From: Hordeum vulgare subsp. vulgare
Taxonomy: Eukaryota; Streptophyta; Magnoliopsida; Poales; Poaceae
Length of the DNA stretch: 64,000 bases
Assembly (NCBI RefSeq): GCF_904849725.1
Contig: NC_058518.1
Coordinates: 395,733,581 to 395,797,580, forward strand
Direction of reading: 5' to 3'
Shown: positions 32,931 to 44,265 of the stretch, in pieces
How positions within the stretch are numbered: position 1 is the first letter of the stretch
Layout: each line of letters opens with the position of its first letter
Made by a program: the position numbers and the translations under genes
The notes under the pieces: model-generated
Told to the model about the DNA's origin: nothing
What the model saw: the letters and a program-made list of their open reading frames with translations, nothing else
Databases searched by the model: none

Positions 32931-33250
32931 CAATGCGACGTGTGTAGATTAGATTTTCCCATTTTTCTTTAAAAAAAAATTGAGGGATCTTCTTTTAAGG
33001 TTACGGGCACAATTTTTTTTAGAATAATGGACACTTTGCTAATAGGCCGTAGGTAACGTCAGCTATGAGCCAGATCTGTCCTTAACATGCGGCCCACGAG
33101 CGACTGGCAAGGCTTCGGAACGGGCCTGGATTTGTACGATCGATCGATCACCGATTAGCATTAGCCCGGACCACCGCAGCCGCAGGTCGCCCACGTTGCC
33201 CTTCTCCTCCCCACTCGCTGCACGTCTGCACCAACCGAGACGAGAGGGGA
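32931..33250 (+). promoter_or_regulatory. Proximal promoter and 5' UTR region of the acyl carrier protein gene
   Basis: 320 bp between the LINE border and the start codon. It changes from A/T-rich (32940-33060) to GC-rich near the gene, with GATCGATCGATC at 33139-33150. There is no clear TATA box, which fits a housekeeping gene. The transcription start cannot be placed from sequence alone. Confidence 0.4.
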
Positions 33251-35244
<1,994 letters not shown>

Positions 35245-36255
35245 GATTTGCTTGCAGGGGGTTTCTTGGTTCCTCGTTTGACTTATGCATCGTCTCGAGG
35301 ATGAATGCTCCCGGAAAAGGACCTGTTTTTCCTGTATTTGCCCAGTAGGTGAGGATGTTCTTAGTTTGCTCCGTTGATTTTTGGCAAGTCCTTGTTCTCT
35401 CCCCCCATCTGCTGCAATAAATAACGGTACACCATTTGGCTGTGGATCTGTGATTCTATTTGCTGGCGGTAACAACACGAAGGAGTTGTGATGCTGGATG
35501 TGCGCCTGTGCCATGGCTCATGCTAACTTGTGGGGAATGGAAGTTTTATGGGAGTACAGTCAGTATGAGTGATCTGAATTTGCAATGTTACCACCGTACC
35601 TAAGTGTCGCAGGTGACGACGTTGTCGAAGCTTCGGATTGGGGCTCCTGCCAAGGGTTTCCGTTGTGTAGTCGGTCCCCTCTGCCTGCTTGCGCATGTTA
35701 ATGATGCGTTTGGTTTCCGCGCTTCCGTAGTGCTTGTGCGTACTAGCTTGCCCAGGCACATTTTGTAGACCGAAAGCCACAGACGGTACCGCGTTCGCTC
35801 GCTCGTGTCTTTGGTAATTGCTCCGGAAAGCAGTTTGTGTTTGGGATTGGGGTTCGTTCATCGGGTTGTCGTTTGGGCAGCACACCAACGGCGTCTGCAT
35901 TGCTTGGGGACACGACAGCACACCAACGGCCTCTGCATGGTGCTGCCAAGTGCCAAGCAGCAGGCCACGCGCCGAAAACTACCTTACTGCGAAATCTGTC
36001 CGGTTCCGACTGCCCACCTGCACCATGATTGTCGCTCGGCTCTGTGTAGGTTGAAGCGGATATGGTAGAGCCTCGCACTAATATCGCTCATCTGTGCAAC
36101 AGCAGCTTCACAGTCCCACGTTCGGAGAGGAGATACCGGAGAAAGAGCCCCTCGGCGGTAGAGGAGGCACCCTACACCTACCTACGGACCTACCTGCACT
36201 TCGTCTCTAGATAGTCCGGCCGTCGTGTAGTCTCACTGAGAGCTGAAGAGCAACC
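35245..36255 (+). other. 3' UTR and spacer between the two host genes
   Basis: 35245-35450 is probably the acyl carrier protein 3' UTR (AATAAA at 35416). The rest is unique-looking, moderately GC-rich sequence with no gene recognised. Two copies of a 23 bp unit (CAGCACACCAACGGC followed by g/c TCTGCAT) lie at 35878-35900 and 35916-35938. The last 150 bp before 36256 should hold the promoter and 5' UTR of the next gene. Confidence 0.6.
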
Positions 36256-36944
36256 ATGAGGAGGAGCTCCAGGATCCGGGGGGCGGCGATGCTCTGCCTC
36301 TGCGCCACATTGGCAGCCCTGCCTCTCGGTCAAGACTCCCATGTCGGTCTCTCTCCTGTGTCCCGTCTCATTTTGATATCGTAGTGCGTTGTGTTAACTT
36401 GGCCTGACCACTTAGACGTTCCATCCCCAGGCCGCTTACCTGCCGTCTCCCGGGCTGACAGCTCCATCGCCGCCGGCGAACTCATCCGCCGCTCCGGCGC
36501 CCCAGCCCGACACCTCCCCCATGGTAAGCCCTCCAACTCCAAGGCAAACATACCATCAGTTTTCACACGTCAAACACCTGTGCTGAGCTGAGCTGAGCTG
36601 TGCCGCTCCGTCGTAATCTTGCGTGGTTCCTTCTGTTTTGCAGCATGGCGTGACCCCTGGCAGCCTCCAGCCACAAGGTACGTAACGTCGAGGCTTTTCC
36701 CTTCTTTTTTGTTTTTTATATTAATTACGATGGATGCTGATGGGTGGGTGTTATGGCAGCAGAGTGCGAGGGGCGGTGCGCGCAGCGGTGCTCGGCGACG
36801 GCGTACCGGAAGCCGTGCTTGTTCTTCTGCCGGAAGTGCTGCGCGGCGTGCCTCTGCGTGCCGCCGGGCACCTACGGCAACAAGCAGACATGCCCCTGCT
36901 ACAACGACTGGAAGACCAAGAGGGGAGGGCCCAAGTGCCCCTAG
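36256..36944 (+). CDS. GASA/snakin-type cysteine-rich secreted peptide, four exons
   Basis: Proposed exons: 36256-36342, 36431-36523, 36644-36677 and 36760-36944, total 132 residues. Phases 0, 0 and 1 fit, and introns are GT-AG. Residues 1-25 (RIRGAAMLCLCATLAALPLG) form a signal peptide. A Pro/Ala/Ser-rich linker follows (SPGLTAPSPPANSSAAP). The last ~60 residues hold the GASA domain with all 12 cysteines in the family spacing, including CRKCCAACLCVPPGTYGNK and ending KTKRGGPKCP. The family is secreted, gibberellin-responsive and linked to growth control or antimicrobial activity. The domain is certain. The exon 1 donor (CAT/GTCGGT) is weak; an alternative one base phase away would give a different, less proline-rich linker. 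Confidence 0.88.
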
Positions 36945-37089
36945 TCCGTAGATGTAGATTCATTGCCAGGGTACAGGAGAACCGTTTCTGCTCACCAGGC
37001 ACCTTAGCTTTCTTCAGTTGTACCCCCATCTCAAAGAACAGAAATTTGCCCGCATATGTGCACTTCCGTGTGTATATGTGTCACCTGGG
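36945..37089 (+). other. Probable 3' UTR of the GASA-type gene
   Basis: Unique-looking sequence after the stop codon with no clear AATAAA. It contains no gene or repeat that I can recognise. Confidence 0.4.
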
Positions 37090-37550
37090 CGTTTGGTACC
37101 CTAACCCACTACCGGAACCCAAACAGAACCGAACTATCCGAATTATCGGGTAATACGGGTATCGAGTTATGGTTTAGTTCTCATTTCCTGGCTATTCGTT
37201 TTTCGGGTTCGGGTTCAAGTCTGGAAAATCCAAATCACCCATACTATCCGGATTATTCATACTAGTCAAATTATTCATACTATTATTACACTTACATGTT
37301 ACTTATACTAATGATACTAACTAAAATATCCAAACCATCCAAAATACCCAAACTATCCGAATTATTCATATCAAAAGTTGATGTGTGCTTCGAATTTTTT
37401 GGGTACCCGAATTACCCGGACAAAAAGTTCGAGTAATTTGGATGCGGTTATTTTTTGATAGAAAAAAAATCAGTTTTTATTTTTGAATACCCGAATTACC
37501 AATAACCCGAACTAACCAAACCAAAATAATCAAAATACCCGAACGCTCAG
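37090..37550. repeat. Degenerate ACCCGAAT/ACTATCCGAATT repeat tract
   Basis: Many imperfect copies of a 7-10 bp unit built on (A/T)ACCCGAA or its complement, for example TACCCGAATTACCCGG near 37403, AATTACCAATAACCCGAAC near 37495, and CGGGTTCGGGTTC near 37205. Copies occur on both strands around a centre near 37300. It is not the plant telomere repeat (TTTAGGG). It may be part of a non-autonomous DNA transposon. Confidence 0.55.
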
Positions 37551-37616
37551 GATATGCTTTCCGTTGAACATTTTATTATGATAAAAAGACAGGTTCGCTT
37601 CGGACGTGAAGTAGGC

Positions 37617-37930
37617 GAGCTCGAGCTCACATGATCTTGAATAAACAATATAATCCAAAATAATAGTAGAAGAAATCAAGAAATGGTAGAATTTTTTTTA
37701 CAAGAAACATTGATGGTTTTTCTGCACGCATGCAAAAATTTATGACGAAATCACATTTGTCTGAGTTGGAGCATCAATTTTCTCGTCCACGCCACCACAA
37801 ATGTGATTCCTTCATGGCTTTTTGCATGCATGTAGATAACACACCAATTTTTCTTATAAAAATAAGTTTTTCTCAGTTTCTACTTTTCTGGATTTTTACT
37901 GTTCATCTAAGATCATATGAGCTCAAGCTC
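37617..37930. mobile_element. Fold-back (hairpin) element
   Basis: 37617-37760 is the imperfect reverse complement of 37797-37930 with a 36 bp loop. Anchors are GAGCTCGAGCTCACATGATCTT against its mirror ending GAGCTCAAGCTC... at 37905-37930, CGCATGCAAAAA against TTTTTGCATGCATG, and AATCACATTTGT against ACAAATGTGATT. It has no coding capacity. Termini and a target duplication were not resolved, so the true element may be longer on both sides. Confidence 0.6.
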
Positions 37931-38402
37931 ATAATGGCATTTTCTGGTTCGCTGCCTGTTTCATCACAAGGGAACACCACACTATAGCACTTTCGGGTTC
38001 TCTACACGTTTCATCGCATGGGAACACTAGGTAGGAGAGCGAGCCCCTCCTCTCACGTGCTCCATTCTGTTGTAATATTGGCTATACAATTTTTTCACTA
38101 GGGTAAATTATGTTCCTAAAACGTCTTAAAAGCGGACCCTCAAATCGTTCACATTTGTTCGGACCTGCAAGGCATCCAACAGTGACCCGCATCCGTCTGT
38201 GGGCAAGTTCAAAGTTTTATTTCCGCGCAAACTAAAAGCAAATCAATGGACTTTGTGGAAATCCGGACAGCATACACGTAAAATTCTCACATTCCACGGC
38301 CACCCAAAATGAGGTTGAGCATGCGCATTTGAAGTTGGCCCACTATTTTCATAGAAAAAAATCTTTTTTTCTCAACCCTCTCCTCTTCCGTCCGTCGCTT
38401 TC
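37931..38402. other. Spacer, no gene seen
   Basis: Unique-looking sequence between the fold-back element and the Gypsy LTR. The 38100-38360 part, rich in short GC words such as GACCCGCATCCGTCTG, is unassigned and may be old repeat sequence. Confidence 0.4.
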
Positions 38403-39952
38403 TCATACGTCTCCAGCGTATCTATATTTTTTACTTATTTCATGCTATTATTTATCATTTTATGATTTTTTAGTCATTATTTATTGATTTATATATTTTT
38501 AGCACTAATCTATTAACCCAGTGCCAAGTGCGAGTTACTGTTTTTTACATGTTTTTGGTTTTTAAGAAATATTATATCAAACGAAGTCCAGATATGTAAG
38601 AAAAAGTTGACTGTTTTTTTCTCGACAAAATAAGAACCTCAAAGCTTCAAAAGGAGATCGAAGGGCCCACGGGGTGGCGCCAAGCCAACAGGACGCGCCC
38701 AGAGGGGGGGTGGCCGCTCCCTGATGGCTTGGGGCCACCTCCCTTGGCCTGTGGCCCTCCTATCTGTCCTATAAATTCTCGTTAGTCCCAAAACCCTAAG
38801 GAGCCTCCCGATATACTTTTTTCACCGCCGCAAGTCTCTGTTCCGCCGTGTGTCCATCTGGAGCCATGTTCCGATGGAGGGGGTCGATCACGGAGGGCCT
38901 CTACATCAACCTTGCTGCTTCCATGGTGATGTGTGAGTAGTTCACCACAGACCTACGGGTCCGTAATTAGTACCTAGATGGATATCTTTCTCTCTATATT
39001 TTTCGTCGCCATGATCACTGCGATTCTCGTAGTGATCTATCTTATATAATCACTTTATGCGCCAGGTTTGTTGGGATGTGATGAATTGTGGGTCTATGTG
39101 GAGATTATTCATGAAAAAAATTGAGTCTCCTCTGAATTCTTATATGCATGATTGCGAGAACTTCGTAATTTGCTTTGATCTATAGCTTTGGTTTGGCCAA
39201 CTCGATTGATCTATCTTTAGCGAGAGAGTTGTGTTGTAGTGGGTTCAATCTTGCGTGCTCAATCCCAGTGACAGAAAGGGACATGCCACGTATTGTATTG
39301 TTCTCACTAAGGGTAAAATGATGGCGTTGATTCATATTAATTGGATTTAATTTGTCTATATCATGTCATTGTTCTTGAAGCATTACTATGTTTCACTTAA
39401 TACTTTAGATGCATGCTGGATAGCGGTCGATGGATGGAGTAATAATAGTAGATGCAGGCAGGAGTTGTCTACTTGCTTACGTACGTGATGTCTATATGTA
39501 ATGATCATTGACATGAATAAATATTGCATTACTAGGCACTTTTCTATCAATTTTCCAACAGTAATTTGTTTAGTCACCGTATGCTTTCCACGAGAGGGAA
39601 GCCTCTAGCAAAAACTATAGCCCCCGAGTCTATTCACAAATATATTTACAAAAACACTAAATACCTCGTTGTATTTTATTATTTTTATTTACTTTTTATA
39701 TTTAATATATTTCAACTATCTATCTACCACTACTTATCGCTTGCAAGTAACGTGTTCAAGGGGATTGACAACCCTCTTGCCCATGTTGGATGCAAGTGTA
39801 TGCTCTTTTGTGTGTAAGCGTTGAAGACGAGAAATTGCGTGGGCCTCCTATTGGTTCTATAACCAAGGTTCTCATTGGGATAGGTACTTATCTATACTAT
39901 GCCGCATCATCCCCTCCTCTTCGGGGGAAAGCCAACGCAGATCACAAGTATA
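38403..39952 (+). repeat. 5' LTR of the non-autonomous Gypsy element
   Basis: About 1550 bp, similar along its length to 5817-7334: shared blocks include ACGTCTCCA, TATTAACCCAGTGCCAAGTG, TATAAATTCTC (TATA at 38770-38776), GTTCACCACAGACCT and GATGCATGCTGGATAGCGG. The right end is placed just before the primer binding site and is accurate to a few bases. Confidence 0.75.
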
Positions 39953-39964
39953 AGGAATGATTTC

Positions 39965-39982
39965 TAACGCTGTTGCCGGGGA
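39965..39982 (+). other. Degenerate primer binding site (tRNA-Asp type)
   Basis: TAACGCTGTTGCCGGGGA matches the tRNA-Asp complement TGGCGCCGTTGCCGGGGA at most positions after the first few. It lies 12 bp after the LTR. Confidence 0.6.
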
Positions 39983-40126
39983 GTAACACCAATTTCCTAT
40001 CAAGTACCTTCTCACAAATTATCATTTAATTTTTCTAATTTTTATTTGATGTTATATTTTGCTTCCTATGAAAATAAAAAATACAAAAATATTTATCTTT
40101 GCTAGTTTACTTGTTTGTTTGTTGCT

Positions 40127-40732
40127 ATGGCTAGTTCTTACTTTGTTCCTTTTAATCTTGATAATGAGGTGCTTAATTTTAAACAAAGGGGAGGAGAAAG
40201 TTTGAGAGATGCTTGGCATAGGATTTGCAATGCTCAAAATAAATCAACTCATAAGCAATTCCCCAACATCTTGCTTTGTAATTTCTATGTGGGTATTACT
40301 ACTTGGAATAGATTTGTACTTGACACTATTACCGGTGGTAATTTCTTAATGAGTCACACCTCGGATGCTTTCAAAGCCACAAAAAATTTAGCTGGATCAC
40401 CACCTATTATCATTAATGAAACTACTTTGACCTTGGAGCATGTTATGCAAAGACTTGATATTACTGAAAATAAAATGGCTACTATAGAACAAATTCAGGA
40501 GTCGGATAAAAAGATTCATATTCACATCACTCAATTTGGATCAAAGGTATGGATTACTTTGAAAGTACTAAAGGAGAAATACACAACTATTAATGAGCGG
40601 GTAGAGCAAGGTTTGAATAGAATTGATGACATGAAGGAGATCAATGATAAATTGGGTTTCGCTTTCACTCCTTCTAAAACTGATGCTAGTACCTCTCAAG
40701 GAAAAAATTACAAAGTTATCTACGTCCCCTAG
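40127..40732 (+). CDS. Short gag-like protein of Gypsy element
   Basis: 201 codons from ATG at 40127. It starts MASSYFVPFNLDNEVLNFKQ, then RGGESLRDAWHRICNAQNK, where the GGESLRDAW motif is that of Triticeae Gypsy gag domains. It then has FYVGITTWNRFVLDTITGGNF, and a heptad-like charged region LEHVMQRLDITENKMATIEQIQESDKKI. The zinc knuckle and everything downstream are missing. It may encode a capsid-only product, or the remains of a longer gag. Confidence 0.6.
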   Translation: MASSYFVPFNLDNEVLNFKQRGGESLRDAWHRICNAQNKSTHKQFPNILLCNFYVGITTWNRFVLDTITGGNFLMSHTSDAFKATKNLAGSPPIIINETTLTLEHVMQRLDITENKMATIEQIQESDKKIHIHITQFGSKVWITLKVLKEKYTTINERVEQGLNRIDDMKEINDKLGFAFTPSKTDASTSQGKNYKVIYVP

Positions 40733-41958
40733 AACACTAGTATCACTCCTATCAAAAGAAACGAGGATCTTAAAATGATTAGTGCATCCTAATTTTATAA
40801 ACATGATAAGAGACCATATCTTAAAGTGTCCTATTTTTGCTAAGAAGCATGGTTGTGTTATTGAGGATCTTGATAAGAAGGATGACAACACTTGAAACTA
40901 TGCATTATCCCTAGCTAGGGGCATAAAACGATAGCGATTGTTGGGGAGCAACCCAATAATTATCTTCTTTTTCTTGTTCTACTTTTTGTTTGTGTGAGAT
41001 AACATGATTATTGCTACTGCAATGATTGTGTTTTTATGTTTAAATTAGTGTGTGAGCCAAGTAAATCATTTTGGAATGATTTGAATGATAAGTAGAACTG
41101 ATATGGTGTAGAAACAAAAAAAATCTGTCTAATGCAGAATTTCTATAATTTTATTGGAACATCTTTTTGATCTAATTTTTTTACACATTATTTATATAAA
41201 AATTCCTAATTTTCTTACTAACTTTGCAGCATTTTCAGAGTTACAGAAGTAGGGTGTCTTTGTTGATCACTATAGATTGTTCTCCTTTTGCTTGCATAGT
41301 TTGCTTATTTTGATAATGGTATGGATTATATTGCGCGCGCGCGTGCCGGGGGGGGGGGCTATGTGTCATGGAGAAGTTAGAATGTAGTACCTTATGCAAT
41401 AATAAAATATGAATCAATTTATAACAATATCTAATGTTTATGGTTCGCCTATCCTACTAACGGATCTCACAAGTTTTCTTTTGAATTTTGTGTGCTGAAG
41501 ATTTCAAGTTTTAGATGTTATCACGATGGATGAAAGAATAAGGGGCGACAAAGAGCCTAAGCTTTGGATGACCAAGGCACCCCAAGTCAAATTCTATATA
41601 AGCTTGGGGATGCCCCGGAAGGCATCCCCTCTTTCGTCTCAATCCATCGGTATGTCAGTTGGAGCTATATTTTTATTCATCACATGATATGAGTTTTGCT
41701 TGGATCATCGTGTATTATAGTTTGCTTTTATTTTAGTTTTCCACAATCATTGTTTTGCTAGAAACACCCACTTGATAGAGACACATGTTCACCATGGTTT
41801 GTTAGAATACTCTATGTGCTTTAGTTATATCTTTTGAGCTAAGAAGTTGCTCTAGTGCTTCACTTATATCTTTTAGAGCATGGTGGCGTATAGATTTTGT
41901 AGAAATATTTGCACTCTAGTGCTTCACTTATATTTATTTGAGAGTTACCAAACAGTGA

Positions 41959-42467
41959 TGTAAGTGCATCTAGTGTCCTTAGTGATTTTGGTGGTTTGAA
42001 GAATTATAGGTTAAGTATCTAATGTGTCCATGAGTGTACACATCATCTATAAGTCGCTCAGGAGTTTGATTTATACGATGAATGTCGACCACTAAAAATG
42101 TATATCTTCGGCTGAAGAAATTGGTCCGATGCTGAAGATTTGGATCGCAAAGAAACTGTGATGAAATTGATATTCCTCATGAAGATATTGAAGATGAGGA
42201 ATTCGGTGTGTCGTGAAGAAAATCAGTTCGAAGACTTTGAAGCGTGAAGATTTATTCTCTCTGTTTTATTTTCTTCACTCTTGAGTCATAGGAACATCGT
42301 ACTGTTAAAGGGGGTCGAGGTAACACTTCAGAATGAATTTCCTCATGATGCTCAACCCAAGCCTAATTCTACCAAAATCCTCAAGTGAGGAACATGAGAG
42401 ACATGAGGACTCTCATAGTTGAGGGTCCCGACCGTTACCGCAATACGCGCCACATCACTGATCTTAT
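41959..42467 (+). repeat. 5' LTR of Maximus-like element, first part
   Basis: 509 bp beginning TGTAAGTGCATCTAG. It ends at the BARE-type insertion (target CTTAT, 42463-42467) and resumes at 50948. It is rich in GAAGA/TCTTC and TTCCTCA words, which recur through the whole element. Confidence 0.85.
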
Positions 42468-44254
42468 TGTTGGGGAACGTCGCATGGGAAACAAAAAAAA
42501 TCCTACGCGCACGGAGACCTATCATGGTGATGTCTATCTACGAGAGGGGATTTCCGATCTACGTACCCTTGTAGATCGCACAGCAGAAACATTAATAAAT
42601 GCGGTTGATGTAGTGGAACGTCCTCACGTCCCTTGGTCCGCCCCGCGATCCGTCCCACGATCCGCTCCGATCTAGTGCCGAACGGACGGCACCTCCGCGT
42701 TCAGCACACGTACAACTCGACGATGATCTCGGCCTTCTTGATCCAGCAAGAGAGACGGAGAGGTAGATGAGTTCTCCGGCAGCGTGACGGTGCTCCGGAG
42801 GTTGGTGATGATCTATCTCAGCAGGGCTCCGCCCGAGCTCCGCACAAATATGATCTAGAGGAAAAACCATGGAGGTATGTGGTCGGGCTGCCGTGGCAAA
42901 AGTTGTGTCTCAAAAACCCCCAATACCTCTAGTATATATAGGACGGAGGGAGGGGAGGAGGCAGCCTCAAACCCTCAAGGTTTGGTCGAAATTGGAGGTG
43001 GAGGAGTCCTACTCCAATCCTACTTGGAGTAGGATTCGACCTTCCCGCTGGAAACTCTTTCCACCTTGTGTTTTTTCCTTCTCAAACCTTACGGGCCTTA
43101 GTGGGAACTTATTCCAGCCCACTAGGGGCTGGTTTATCTCTTCCCATAGACCATGAGACCCCTTGGGGCGTGACACCCCTCCCGATGGTCCCCGGTACCC
43201 CTCCCGGCACTCCCGGTATATTACCGGTAAGCCCGAAACTTTTCCGGTGACCAAAACAGGACTTCCTATATATCAATCTTTACCTCTGGACCATTCCGGA
43301 GCTCCTTGTGACGTCCTGGATCTAATCTGGGACTCCGAACAACTTTCGGTTACCAACACCTATAATTTAACTATACCGAAAACATCGTCGAACCTTAAAT
43401 GTGCAGACCCTGCGGGTTCGAGAACTATTTAGACATGACCTGAGAGACTCCTCGGTCAATATCCAATAGCGGACCTGGATGCCCATATTGGATCCTACAT
43501 ATTCTCCGAAGATCTTATCGGTTCAACCTCGGTGTCAAGGATTCATATAATCCCGTATGTCATTCCCTTTGTCATTCGGTATGTTACTTGCCCGAGATTC
43601 GATCGTCAGTATCCGCATACCTATTTCAATCTCGTTTACCATCAAGTCTCTTTACTCGTTCCATAATACAAGATCCCGTGGCTTACACTAAGTCACATTT
43701 CTTGCCAGGCTTGTGTGTGATGTTGTATTACCGAGTGGGCCCCGAGATACCTCTCCGTCACACGGAGTGACAAATCCCAGTCTTGATCCATACTAACTCA
43801 ACGGACACCTTCGGAGATACCTGTAGAGCATCTTTATAGTCACCCAGTTATGTTGTGATGTTTGATACACACAAAGTATTCCTCCGGTGCTAGTGAGTTA
43901 TATGATCTCATGGTCATAGGAACAAATACTTGACACGCAGAAAACTATAGCAATAAAACGACACGATCAATATGCTACGTTCATAGTTTGGGTCTTCTCC
44001 ATCACATGATTCTCCTAATGATGTGATCCCGTTATCAAGTAATAACACTTGCCTATGGTCAGGAAACCTTGACCATCTTTGATCAACGAGCTAGTCAACT
44101 AGAGGCTTACTAGGGACAGTGTTTTGTCTATGTATCCACACAAGTATTGTGTTTCCAATCAATACAATTATAGCATGGATAATAAATGATTATCATGAAC
44201 AAAGAAATATAATAATAACTAATTTATTATTGACTCTAGGGCATATTTCCAAGA
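42468..44254 (-). repeat. 3' LTR of BARE/WIS-type element
   Basis: 1787 bp. On the minus strand it should start TGTTGGAAATATG but starts TCTTGGAAATATG next to the polypurine tract, while its other end (CCCCAACA at 42468) is normal. TATA box near 42932-42940. Confidence 0.92.
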
Positions 44255-44265
44255 GTCTCCCACTT
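44255..44265 (-). other. Polypurine tract of BARE/WIS-type element
   Basis: AAGTGGGAGAC on the minus strand, directly next to the 3' LTR, where plus-strand synthesis starts. GTGCAAGTGGGAGAC is the common form in this family. Confidence 0.7.

Larger units (their letters stand above)
38403..41958 (+). mobile_element. Gypsy element with gag-like ORF and no pol (non-autonomous)
   Basis: A 5' LTR (38403-39952), a degenerate primer binding site (39965-39982), one gag-like ORF (40127-40732) and about 1.2 kb of 3' non-coding sequence with the AGCTTGGGGATGCC motif (41604-41630). The Maximus-like element at 41959 cuts it. The spacing from gag directly to the 3' non-coding region leaves no room for pol. 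The non-coding part aligns with 3200-4250 of the first Gypsy element. The LTR begins TCATACG instead of TGATACG. Confidence 0.75.

Noticed and set aside
31494..32972. Plus-strand open frames of 175-297 codons
   Set aside because: They are antisense shadows of the GC-rich LINE ORF1.
37141..37420. Telomere-like repeat
   Set aside because: The unit is ACCCGAA with many variants. The plant telomere unit (TTTAGGG) is absent.
41331..41360. GCGCGCGCG and G-run as a regulatory element
   Set aside because: A short simple-sequence stretch in a decayed Gypsy 3' region, with no supporting context.
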